Source: an uncultured Collinsella sp.
Lineage (GTDB): Bacteria; Actinomycetota; Coriobacteriia; Coriobacteriales; Coriobacteriaceae
Length of the DNA: 64,000 nucleotides
Assembly: GCA_905197665.1 (NCBI GenBank)
Contig: CAJJZP010000005.1
Coordinates: forward strand, 77,359 to 141,358
Direction: 5' to 3'
Made by a program: the position numbers and the translations under genes. The first letter of the stretch is position 1. Every line of letters starts with the position of its first letter. Positions 22,306 through 30,300 of the stretch are shown here, one piece after another. Below the pieces are notes generated by a model. It did no database searches. It worked only from the letters and a program-made list of their open reading frames with translations, and was not told the origin of the DNA.

Positions 22306-22608
22306 GTAAGAAGCTCATCCCAAAGCACCGCCCCACCCCAAGGCGCCACGCATCCCAAAGTGTCAACAACAGCCCAGCGCCCCTATCAGCAACAAGCCCC
22401 TCCCATCCAAATTCAGATTTATATGTTGGGTTGCTTGCTCGAGCGCAGCAAAGACCCCGCAGCCGTCCGCATGGGGTAACTTCCCAGCGCACTCCGCAGG
22501 ACGAAAGAACCCCCGCCGCACGAAGTGCGCAGCGGGGGTTCTTTCATGTCCGAGGACGCGCTGGGAAGTTACCCCATGCGGACGGCGGACAACCTATGTA
22601 GCCTCAGA
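22306..22608. other. Convergent gap between tetR and the LarD gene
   Basis: 303 bp. The left half is C-rich without motifs I recognise; the right half is the long hairpin element at 22462-22586. Confidence 0.7.
22462..22586 (-). repeat. Long hairpin element A (29-bp perfect outer arms)
   Basis: The arms 22462-22490 and 22558-22586 are perfect 29-bp complements (outer end GCCGTCCGCATGGGG, inner end CCCAGCGC). The core has GGAC/GTCC, AAGAACCCCCGC/GCGGGGGTTCTT and CGCACGAAGTGCG. On the minus strand the inner stem followed by TCTTTCG would terminate the larD transcript, whose stop lies 22 nt away. The core is shared with element B at 25049-25175, but the stem bases differ in paired fashion. Confidence 0.85.
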
Positions 22609-23340
22609 CTAGAACATGCCCAAGAAACCATGCACAAACAGCGCGGCCAGAGCGGCACCGACAAACGGAGCGATGCCAGGAACGAGCAGGCCGTACTTCC
22701 AGTTGTTGTCGGCCTTGTTCTTGATCGGCAGCACCTGATAGGCCATGCGAGGACCAAGGTCACGGGCCTGGTTCATGGCGAAGCCGGTGATGCCGCCCAT
22801 GCCCATGCCAACAGCCCAAACGATCAGGCCGACGCAGATTGCGAGCATCAGAACGTTCTCGCCGGCGCGGCTAGCGGCAGCAAGGATGGCGCTGATGAAC
22901 ACGAAGGTGCAGATAGCCTCGCAGAAGAAGTTGCGGGCATAGTTCGTACCCTCGGTGGTGGGGTTGGTCGAGAAGATGTTGCGCTGGGCAATGGGGTCGA
23001 CGACACCCTCAGAAGCCTTGAACTCATCGGCATACATAAACCAAGCGATCACGGCACCCACAAAGCCGCCGAGCATATCGGCAAGCATGAAGGGGATGCA
23101 GTTGCCCCACGGCACCAGGCCGACGATGCACTGGGCAAGCACCATGGCGGGGTTCATGCACACAGCGCCACCAAAGACAAACAGGCAGACCGAGATGCCA
23201 AAGGACCAGGTGGTGATGGCAAACATATGGCCGGAGCCCTGATACTTGGTGCCCTTGAGCACGGTATCGCAGTGAACACCCACGCCAAAGACGATCATGA
23301 GGGCCGTTGCGCCGAATTCGCAGAGGAGTTTGGTAAGCAT
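22609..23340 (-). CDS. larD: Aquaporin-family channel, probable lactate channel LarD
   Basis: 243 residues with six hydrophobic segments of the MIP family. The first pore motif is normal (CMNPAMVLA); the second is MNQARDLGPR, where aquaglyceroporins have NPARDLGPR, i.e. the Pro of NPA is Gln. The gene is placed 49 bp downstream of larA on the same strand, as for LarD, the D/L-lactic acid channel of lactic acid bacteria; glycerol facilitation is the alternative. The ATG at 23340 follows a purine-rich GATAAGG. Transcription ends at hairpin element A. Confidence 0.85.
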   Translation of the reverse strand: MLTKLLCEFGATALMIVFGVGVHCDTVLKGTKYQGSGHMFAITTWSFGISVCLFVFGGAVCMNPAMVLAQCIVGLVPWGNCIPFMLADMLGGFVGAVIAWFMYADEFKASEGVVDPIAQRNIFSTNPTTEGTNYARNFFCEAICTFVFISAILAAASRAGENVLMLAICVGLIVWAVGMGMGGITGFAMNQARDLGPRMAYQVLPIKNKADNNWKYGLLVPGIAPFVGAALAALFVHGFLGMF

Positions 23341-23389
23341 AAAACCTTATCTTTCTTGTCGGTTATAAACGATTCGTTTAAGCCGCGCA

Positions 23390-24667
23390 CTAGTGCTGTG
23401 CGACAACAACACCCAGGCCATCGGGGATGACGGCGACCTTGGCATCGGCACCCTTCATCTCAAAGGCGAGCTTGAGCGCTTCCTCGATAGTGTTGACCGG
23501 CGTCATGTGCATATCCTTGAGCATCTGGTGATCGCACAGGTCGGTGACCATGATCACAGGGTGATGCGCCAGGATGCGGGCAAAGATCTGGCTCGTCCAC
23601 TGATCGGGCAGGGTCTCGTCCTTAGGACGATCGATGCAGGCGCGCTCAAACTCTGCCGGATCGTTGTCGGCGATGTTGTGATAGAAGCCCTCGCCGCCGT
23701 GACCGTCGGCACAACCGGCGACGTCGATGATCACGCCGCCCTCGGGAAGCGTGGCCTCGGCAGCGCACATGCCCTTCACGGCCTGGTAAATGTTCTGGTC
23801 GAGGGGGTAGCCGCCGTTGGTGGTGATGGCGATATCGCACTCGACGGGCTCAACGCCGGCAAGGCTCTTCACGAAGTCGCAGCCGGCCTCGTGCGCCTTG
23901 TGGATGTCGCCGGCAAAGGAGCCAATGACCTCGTGCTTGCCGTTGAGCACCACGTTGAGCACAAAGGCAAGGTGAGCCATCTCGGCAGCGGCAAACATAT
24001 CCTCGCTCACGTGGTTGTGGCACAGGTTGCCGGCACGCGAATGGGAATCGTTCACAAACTGACCGTTGTGGTTGTACATGATGGTCTTGTAGCTAGCGAT
24101 ACCGGGCAGCACGGACTTACGGCTGCCAGAGAAACCGGCAAAGAAGTGCGGCTCAATGAAGCCCTCGGCAAGCAGCAGGTCGCAATCGGCAGCGATCTTG
24201 TTGATGATGCACTCGCCACCAGAAGGCAGGGTTCCAATCTTTTTCATCATGCTGTCGTCGGTCGCGACATGCATAACGATTTCCTCGTTGGCAACGATGT
24301 CCTCGCCATACTTGTTGACGAGCTCCTCGTGCGTCGACGGACGGTGCATACCCGTTGCAACCAAAATACGCACACGCGCCTCGGGCGCAGCGGCATGAAT
24401 GTGATGCAGCAGAATAGGCATCGTCACACGCGAAGGAACGGGACGCGTATGGTCGGAACTAATGATGACGATGTCCTTTTTGCCAGCACAAAGCTCCTCG
24501 AGCGAAGGTGAGCCATAAGGGTTGGCAAGAGACTCCTCTACCAGTTCTTCCTGCGATTTCGTAGTCTTAAACTCGTTTTGATGACCTTCCATCACACCCG
24601 CGAAGTTCTTGTCCTCGAGCTCCAGATGCAACGTCTTGTGGTCAAACGGTAGTTCACATTCAAACAT
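23390..24667 (-). CDS. larA: Nickel-dependent lactate racemase LarA
   Basis: 425 residues. LarA interconverts L- and D-lactate by hydride transfer to its nickel-pincer nucleotide. Signature parts are present: SSDHTRPVPSRVTMPIL (cofactor binding), ATGMHRPST (catalytic His), GFIEPHFFAGFSGSRKSVLPG (second His and the Lys that binds the cofactor) and the later NDSHSRAG His. The length fits the family. Other LarA homologues racemise different 2-hydroxyacids, but linkage to larB, larC and a MIP channel supports lactate. ATG 24667 is used (GAAGAGGG upstream). It is divergent from nothing: the 532-bp region upstream holds no gene. Confidence 0.94.
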   Translation of the reverse strand: MFECELPFDHKTLHLELEDKNFAGVMEGHQNEFKTTKSQEELVEESLANPYGSPSLEELCAGKKDIVIISSDHTRPVPSRVTMPILLHHIHAAAPEARVRILVATGMHRPSTHEELVNKYGEDIVANEEIVMHVATDDSMMKKIGTLPSGGECIINKIAADCDLLLAEGFIEPHFFAGFSGSRKSVLPGIASYKTIMYNHNGQFVNDSHSRAGNLCHNHVSEDMFAAAEMAHLAFVLNVVLNGKHEVIGSFAGDIHKAHEAGCDFVKSLAGVEPVECDIAITTNGGYPLDQNIYQAVKGMCAAEATLPEGGVIIDVAGCADGHGGEGFYHNIADNDPAEFERACIDRPKDETLPDQWTSQIFARILAHHPVIMVTDLCDHQMLKDMHMTPVNTIEEALKLAFEMKGADAKVAVIPDGLGVVVAQH

Positions 24668-24789
24668 TGACGAGCGCCCTCTTCCTTTCAACTGACACAC
24701 TAGTCAAACCGTTGGAAGGATACGCCGCTCACCGAAAAACACCACCGTCCACCGACTCATTAACACAACGTTCATATTTGACCCACAAC

Positions 24790-24822
24790 AAAACAACCGC
24801 GATCCCAAACGGGACCGCGGCC
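24790..24822 (-). terminator. Terminator-like hairpin upstream of larA
   Basis: CCGCGATCCC/GGGACCGCGG with AAAC loop; the minus-strand tail is TTGTTTTGTTG. It would stop transcripts entering from ppc. Confidence 0.6.
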
Positions 24823-25048
24823 GCTACAGTCATAAGTCGAGAAGCGCCACATGCATCTCAAACCCGATCGATAAGACGCGAGGCGCAAAGCGCACTTTAA
24901 TCTCTTCAGCCCCAATCCCAGAAGACCGAGGACAAAGAGGCCCGACGGGTTTCCCTCTGAATGCATTCCGCAGCACGAAGCCCCTTCCAAACGCGCGAAG
25001 CGCACTATATTCCCTCAGCCAGTATTCCGCCGAAGACAGGACATCGCA

Positions 25049-25175
25049 GGGGCTGCCGTATGTTTACTTTCCGGCGCACTCCGCAGGACGCAAGAAGCCC
25101 TCGCCGCACGAAGTGCGCAGCGAGGGCTTCTTGCATGTCCGAGGACGCGCCGGAAAGTAAACATACGGCAGCCCC
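25049..25175 (-). repeat. Long hairpin element B (29-bp perfect outer arms)
   Basis: The arms 25049-25077 and 25147-25175 are perfect 29-bp complements (outer end GGGGCTGCCGTATG, inner end CCGGCGC). The core ACTCCGCAGGACG, AAGAAGCCCTCGC/GCGAGGGCTTCTT, CGCACGAAGTGCG and ATGTCCGAGGACG is that of element A with stem changes on both sides. It starts 24 nt after the ppc stop on the minus strand and probably terminates ppc. Confidence 0.85.
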
Positions 25176-25199
25176 GGACAGCGACTACAGGGCTATCGA

Positions 25200-28013
25200 T
25201 TACCCCGTGTTTTGCAATCCTGCCGAGACGCCGGTCACAGTCGAAAGAATCAGGCTCATGTACTCGGCCTTCTTCTCCTCGGCCATCTCGTCCTGGTTCA
25301 TACGCACCTCGCGAAGGGCGCGGACCTGTGCGATGGACAGGGCGTCGACATAGGGGTTGCGCACGCGGACAGCGCAGCCAAGCACGCGGCGGCGCTGTAG
25401 CGGCCACTCGTCACCGACGATGGCAAGGACCCACTTACGGGTGAGCTGCATCTCGGTGAAGACCTTCTCGGACAGATCCTGGCGATCGCCCAGGTGCAGA
25501 TACATCTTGGCAATGCGCTGGTCGGTCTTGGCGATCGACATCTCGATGTTGTCGATAAAGGTGCGGAAGAACGGCCACTCCTGGTAGGCAGCCTTGAGCT
25601 GGTCAAGATCGCCCAGCTGCTCGCAGGCGGTGCCCAGGCCGTACCAAGCGGCCAGATTGATGCGTGCCTGGCTCCAGCTAAAGATCCACGGAATGGTACG
25701 CAGGTCGTCGAGCGACTTGGCACCCAGACCGCGCTTGGCCGGGCGCGACCCGATCGGCAGCAGACCGACCTCGGTCAGCGGCGTCACGGTCGAGAACCAC
25801 GGTGTAAAGTCCTCGGTGTTCAGCAGGTCCAGATAGCGCTCATGGCTTGCGGCGTTAAGCTTCTCGGCCATATCCCAGAACTTCTGCGTGGTCTCGGTGT
25901 TAGTCTTCTCGACACTCGGGGCCGACTGCAAAAGCGTTGCGGCTGCAACGGACTCAACATGGCGCTGAGCCAGCGTGCGGTTACCGTAACGGGCAAAAAT
26001 GACCTCGCCCTGCTCGGTGAGCTTAAAGAAGCAGTTGACCGAACCCTTGGGCTGCGCCAGCACGGCCTTGTTGGCCGGGCCGCCACCACGGCCCACGGCA
26101 CCGCCGCGACCGTGCATGAGCACCAAGTCGATATCGTTTTTCTCGGCCCACTTGGCAATGCGCTCCTGCGCGGAGTGCAGCGCGAGCATGGCCGTGGTAG
26201 GACCGGCATCCTTGGAGGAGTCGGAATAGCCCAGCATGACCTCCATGCGGCGGTTGGTCTGGGCAAGGCGCTTTTGCACCACGGGCAGCGTAAGCATCTG
26301 GTCGAGCACGTCGACGCAGCCCTCGAGGTCCTCGAGCTGCTCGAACAGCGGGATCACGTCGAGCTCGGGGACATCCTCCTCGTGTGCAAAGGACAGGTGG
26401 GCAAGCTCAAAGACGTCGGCCACATGCTGGGCGCTCTTGGTGAACGAGATGATGTAGCGGTGCGCCATCTTCTTGCCGTAGCGCTTTTGGATGGAACCGA
26501 TAGCGCGGAAGGTGTCGATGACCTCGCGCGTCATAGGCTGCAGGTCGCCATGGATACCGTTCTCGTGGATATCCTTGAGGGCGCGGGCGTGCACCACGGA
26601 GTGCTGACGGAACTCCATCTCGACCATATGGAAGCCGAAGGACTCGACCTGCCAGATGATGGTCTGGACCGGGCCGTAGGCAGCACGGACGGCACCGCAA
26701 GCGGCCAGCGAGCGCTGGACGACACGCAGGTCCTCCAGGAACTCATCGGCGCTGTGGTACATGGTATCGGTGATACGGCGCACGGTGGCGTTCAGACGGT
26801 CGGCCATGACGAGCATGACGGCGCGATGCGGCTCGTGCTCGGAAATCAGCTCGGCGCGAGCCGTGTACTGAGCGCTCATCTCGACCTGATGGTTCCACAG
26901 GTTCATGAGCTCTGCCGACGGCTTGCTGTAGGCGGCCTCGAGCGTAAGGTTGCGGCCGATGCGGCGGCACTTGTCCTCGAGCTTGAGCACCATGTGCGTG
27001 AAGTACTTGGCGGCGACCTCGCGGCTCACCTTGGCGGTAACGTTGGGGTTGCCGTCGCGGTCGGAACCGATCCAGCTGCCGGGATGGAAGAACGCCGGGC
27101 ACAGCGGCGGCACGGTACCGGCCTTGTCGCCCAGCACCCAGTCGTCAAAACGACGGTAGATGACGGGGATCACATCGAACAGTGTGTTATCGAAGATGTC
27201 GATGATGGTATCGGCTTCCTCGACCGGCGTGGGCTTCTTGAGCGCGATGGGGCTCGTACGCACCAGAGCGTCGATCTCCTGCAGCATATGGCGCTCGTTC
27301 TCCACCAGGTCGGAGCCGTCCAGGCGCGGACGCTCCTCCAGCAGGTTGGAGATACGGCGAATCTTGCCCTCGACGGCCTTACGACGGGCCTCGGTGGGAT
27401 GTGCGGTAAAGACAGGGTGGAACTCGAGCTTGCCGAGCAGCTCGTTGGCGCCCTCGACACCCATCTCGTTTACCAACCGGTGATAGGCGACGGTGAGCTC
27501 GTTGGCGGGATCGACCTCGGTATCGGTCGATGCGCCGGCCTCGCGCTCGCGCAGCTGCGCCACACGGTAGTTCTCCTCCGACAGGTTTGCCAGGTGGAAG
27601 AAGCTCGTAAAGGCGCGAACGATGACCTGCTGCTTATCGAGCGGCAGACTGTCGATAAGATCGACGACCTCACGGAATGCCACGGCGGTGGGCTCGTCGG
27701 CGGTGGGCACGCCCTGCTCGTCGACGGCCTCGTCGGCAGCGCGGGTACCGGGGTTGCCGGCATTGGCCACAATCTCGGCCGACAGGATCTTGTCGAACAG
27801 GTCCGCGATCTCAGGATCATACTCGCTAAGCACACGACGCTCCAGGCGCAGGAACAGCGCCAGATTGTCGCGCAGCTCCTCGGGGATCTCGATCTCGGCG
27901 AGACGCTCCCTGGACTCGGCATTCGAGCCGATTCGGTTAACGAGGCGGTTGACCACGGCAGCGACGCGCGCCGCGGCTTCGGGTACAGACTGGTTGCTTA
28001 GGTTCTCAGCCAC
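25200..28013 (-). CDS. ppc: Phosphoenolpyruvate carboxylase
   Basis: About 937 residues. It carboxylates PEP with bicarbonate to oxaloacetate, feeding the reductive branch toward malate/succinate and aspartate. Conserved parts are all present: VFTAHPTEARRKAVEGKIRR (catalytic His), GSDRDGNPNVTAKVS, MLGYSDSSKDAGPTTA, MHGRGGAVGRGGGPANKAV and the C-terminal QNTG. I prefer GTG 28013 (GGAGG four bases upstream, product MAENLSNQ...) to ATG 28025, which abuts its own AAGGAGGA; either is possible. A TATAAT at 28058-28063 supplies a promoter. Element B lies just after the stop. Confidence 0.96.
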   Translation of the reverse strand: MAENLSNQSVPEAAARVAAVVNRLVNRIGSNAESRERLAEIEIPEELRDNLALFLRLERRVLSEYDPEIADLFDKILSAEIVANAGNPGTRAADEAVDEQGVPTADEPTAVAFREVVDLIDSLPLDKQQVIVRAFTSFFHLANLSEENYRVAQLREREAGASTDTEVDPANELTVAYHRLVNEMGVEGANELLGKLEFHPVFTAHPTEARRKAVEGKIRRISNLLEERPRLDGSDLVENERHMLQEIDALVRTSPIALKKPTPVEEADTIIDIFDNTLFDVIPVIYRRFDDWVLGDKAGTVPPLCPAFFHPGSWIGSDRDGNPNVTAKVSREVAAKYFTHMVLKLEDKCRRIGRNLTLEAAYSKPSAELMNLWNHQVEMSAQYTARAELISEHEPHRAVMLVMADRLNATVRRITDTMYHSADEFLEDLRVVQRSLAACGAVRAAYGPVQTIIWQVESFGFHMVEMEFRQHSVVHARALKDIHENGIHGDLQPMTREVIDTFRAIGSIQKRYGKKMAHRYIISFTKSAQHVADVFELAHLSFAHEEDVPELDVIPLFEQLEDLEGCVDVLDQMLTLPVVQKRLAQTNRRMEVMLGYSDSSKDAGPTTAMLALHSAQERIAKWAEKNDIDLVLMHGRGGAVGRGGGPANKAVLAQPKGSVNCFFKLTEQGEVIFARYGNRTLAQRHVESVAAATLLQSAPSVEKTNTETTQKFWDMAEKLNAASHERYLDLLNTEDFTPWFSTVTPLTEVGLLPIGSRPAKRGLGAKSLDDLRTIPWIFSWSQARINLAAWYGLGTACEQLGDLDQLKAAYQEWPFFRTFIDNIEMSIAKTDQRIAKMYLHLGDRQDLSEKVFTEMQLTRKWVLAIVGDEWPLQRRRVLGCAVRVRNPYVDALSIAQVRALREVRMNQDEMAEEKKAEYMSLILSTVTGVSAGLQNTG

Positions 28014-28057
28014 GTTTCCTCCCATTCCTCCTTCTATGCACGTAACATGCGGTATTC

Positions 28058-28117
28058 ATTATAGGCGCTTGCGAAATACTTTCGACACTGATTGCGCTTT
28101 ACCACACAAAAGTATTT
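28058..28117 (-). promoter_or_regulatory. ppc promoter with inverted AAATACTTT repeats
   Basis: On the minus strand TATAAT (28058-28063) lies 45 nt before the ppc start; the -35 position reads GTCGAA (weak). Just upstream, GAAATACTTT (about 28073) and AAAGTATTTTC (about 28107) are inverted copies, a candidate activator or repressor site. Confidence 0.5.
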
Positions 28118-28271
28118 TCTGCATTGCAAGGGTTTTTGCCCTAAATGGTCGTATTTCTCGGTGGACGGCATATGCAAACGGGAGCATTCCGCATAAATGC
28201 GAAACACCCCCGTAACAATCGCTCTCAATGAGCTGAGCGTTTCAGTGAGTCCATAGCTCAAAAATCATGCG

Positions 28272-29585
28272 CTACAGGCGCTCACGAACCGCCTCGACCA
28301 CGTTGGCCAGATCGACGAGAGCCTCGTCATGGCTCCCCATGTCGCGCACCTTGACCTTGCCGGCGGCAAGCTCGTCGCCGCCCAGGACCAGGATGAGCTT
28401 GGCGCCCACCTTATCAGCCTGCTTAAACTGAGCTTTGAGCGAACGGCCCTGATAGTCGGCCTCGGTCACGATACCTGCGGCGCGAAGCTCCTGCGTAATG
28501 GCAAAGACGTTCTGGCGCAGCTCCTTGCCGGCGTTGGCGACATAGACGCACGGGGCCTCCTCGGCACCCAGATCGCTGCCAAAGGCCTGCAGGGCCAGCA
28601 GGGCGCGCTCAAAACCGACAGCGAAGCCGACGCCCGCCGTGGGCTTGCCACCCTCGAGCTCGACCAGGCCATCGTAGCGGCCGCCGCCGCCGATGGAGCC
28701 GACGCCGGCACCAGGGGCCTCGACCTCAAAGACAGTACGGGTGTAGTAGTCCAGGCCGCGCACCAAGGTGGGATCCTCGACATACTCGATACCGGCGGCA
28801 TCCAGATAGCGCTTGACCTGCTCGTAGTGCTCGCGGCACTCGTCGCACAGGTTGTCACCCATCAGCGGAGCCTCGGCCATGATCTCGCGGCAATGGTCGT
28901 TCTTGCAGTCGAAGGCGCGCAGCGGGTTGAGCTCGGCGCGCTCGCGGCACTCGTCGCACATCTCGTCTGCGTGATCGAGGATGAACTGCTTAACCTGCTC
29001 GCGGTAAGCCGGACGGCACTGGGCGTCACCCATCGAGTTGATGAGCAGACGAAGCTTGGAAAGATCGAAGCCCAGGCGCTTGTAGAACTCCATGAGCATG
29101 ATGATGCACTCGGCGTCTGCCGCCGGATCGGGAGCGCCGAGCCACTCGATGCCCACCTGGTGGAACTGGCGCAGGCGGCCCTTCTGGGGACGCTCGCCGC
29201 GGAACATGGCCTCGGCGTAGTAAGCCTTAAACGGCGTGGAGCCCTGGGGCACTAGGTTGTTCTCCACGACGGCGCGCACCACGCCGGCCGTGCCCTCGGG
29301 GCGAAGTGCCAGGCGCTGCTTGGGCTTGAGCTTGGTGTCGGTGCCCTCGGTAAAGACGCGCTCCAGGTTGGCACCGCTAAACACGCGGAACATCTCCTTG
29401 CGCACGACGTCGGTCGACTGGCCGATACCGTGGACAAACACGTCCACCTGCTCGATCGCGGGCGTCTCGATGGGTTTAAAACCAAACGGCTCGAACACGC
29501 CGGCCGCAATCTGCTGCATCTTTTGCCAGGCGCGCATCTCGGCGCCGATAAGGTCGCGGGTTCCCTCCGCCTTCTGTGCCTGCAT
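28272..29585 (-). CDS. hisS: Histidyl-tRNA synthetase
   Basis: 437 residues, class II synthetase. Motif 1 region (EGTRDLIGAEMRAWQ), motif 2 (FRGERPQKGRLRQFHQVGIE), the histidine-A loop (LVRGLDYYTRTVFEV) and motif 3 (GVGFAVGFERALLAL) are present, with a C-terminal anticodon domain. A Cys-rich insertion (CDECRERAELNPLRAFDCK and CDECREHY) is a common feature of one HisRS subgroup. ATG 29585 follows AAAGGTG; a TTG six bases earlier is less likely. I see no T-box leader; a long GC-rich hairpin sits 66 nt upstream. Confidence 0.96.
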   Translation of the reverse strand: MQAQKAEGTRDLIGAEMRAWQKMQQIAAGVFEPFGFKPIETPAIEQVDVFVHGIGQSTDVVRKEMFRVFSGANLERVFTEGTDTKLKPKQRLALRPEGTAGVVRAVVENNLVPQGSTPFKAYYAEAMFRGERPQKGRLRQFHQVGIEWLGAPDPAADAECIIMLMEFYKRLGFDLSKLRLLINSMGDAQCRPAYREQVKQFILDHADEMCDECRERAELNPLRAFDCKNDHCREIMAEAPLMGDNLCDECREHYEQVKRYLDAAGIEYVEDPTLVRGLDYYTRTVFEVEAPGAGVGSIGGGGRYDGLVELEGGKPTAGVGFAVGFERALLALQAFGSDLGAEEAPCVYVANAGKELRQNVFAITQELRAAGIVTEADYQGRSLKAQFKQADKVGAKLILVLGGDELAAGKVKVRDMGSHDEALVDLANVVEAVRERL

Positions 29586-29888
29586 GGGCAAACACCTTTC
29601 TTTTGTATCGCGTCATAGGTAGTGGACATTATACGGCACAAAGCAGCAACGCGGCGGCGCGCCTGACCGAACGAGGGTATGGGGACTCGTTCGGCCAGAC
29701 GCGCCGCCGCGGTGTGCAATCTGCAATCCTTCCGCCTCTTCGGATCACAAAATCCGTTGGACGGAAAGACTTCGGGTCATCTCTTGAGCCCGTGGCTGCA
29801 TGGGAAACCGAATAACGGTACGAGCATCCATTCGGCTTCCAAGGCAGCACGGACAAAACGGGGCAAAGAGGTACGAGCGACGTCGTCC
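29586..29888. other. Gap upstream of hisS: long GC hairpin and small dyads, no gene
   Basis: 303 bp. 29651-29710 is a stem of about 25 bp (GCGGCGGCGCG...CGAACGAG/CTCGTTCGG...CGCGCCGCCGC). Further right are TCCG-TTGGA-CGGA and CCGAAT/ATTCGG dyads, the latter followed on the minus strand by TTTCCC (weak terminator of the MFS remnant). The hisS promoter must lie here. Confidence 0.6.
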
Positions 29889-30297
29889 CTACTTCCCCGC
29901 CATGCTCGCGCGCAGCTTGGCGGCGATGGGCTCGGATGCCAGCAGGAACACGAGCATAATCGCGGAGCACACCAGGCACACGATCCAGGTACTCGCAAAG
30001 GAGCCCGTGGCGTCGAACAGCACACCCGAGACGATGGCGCCCACGGTGCCACCGACCATCTCGAGCGAGGTAATGGTGCCCGTGACCTTGCCCAGGTCGG
30101 CCATGCCAAACTGCTTAGACGCAGCGATCGTGGGCATTGGAGATGTTGTACTGCGCAAGGGAAATGCCCAGGTCGCTGACGATGAGCGGCTGGAACAGGC
30201 TCATGCAGTTGACGAAAATCGTGTAGCACGTGGCCATGATCACAAAGCCGGAGGTCACCACGAGCCAGCCGGGGAAGAATTTATGCTGCTGGGACAT
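29889..30297 (-). pseudogene. MFS transporter remnant with a large internal deletion
   Basis: The first part (30297 down to about 30135) reads like the start of an MFS permease: FFPGWLVVTSGFVIMATCYT, CMSLFQPLIVSDLGISLAQY. In another frame the last part follows directly: KQFGMADLGKVTGTITSLEM, GTVGAIVSGVLFDATGSF, then a final hydrophobic span and a short tail to 29889. A normal OFA-type permease is about 400-430 residues; roughly 280 residues between helix 2 and helix 11 are gone and the frames do not match, so the gene is dead. It follows the amidohydrolase by one base and probably once imported that enzyme's substrate. Confidence 0.8.
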
Positions 30298-30300
30298 GGA

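Larger units (their letters stand above)
24668..25199. other. Gene-free stretch between larA and ppc
   Basis: 532 bp. It contains the larA upstream region, a terminator-like hairpin at 24790-24822, two degenerate direct repeats of the form GCGAAGCGCACT...CTTCAGCC (near 24885 and 24995), and hairpin element B (25049-25175). Open frames here share low-complexity Arg-rich content across the repeats and are not believable. Confidence 0.7.

Noticed and set aside
24823..25048. A gene in the larA-ppc gap
   Set aside because: Candidate frames are Arg-rich, cross the repeat elements and lack ribosome sites.
25494..28001. 835-codon open frame antisense to ppc, and similar ones at 11327-13240, 17541-19190, 38075-40375 and 59816-62296
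   Set aside because: All are complements of well-identified genes in the fixed antisense frame, typical of high third-position GC; the products lack recognisable domains.
29586..29650. T-box riboswitch before hisS (also checked before serS and aspS)
   Set aside because: No T-box sequence (TGGNACCGCG type) or specifier stem could be found; the leaders are too short.
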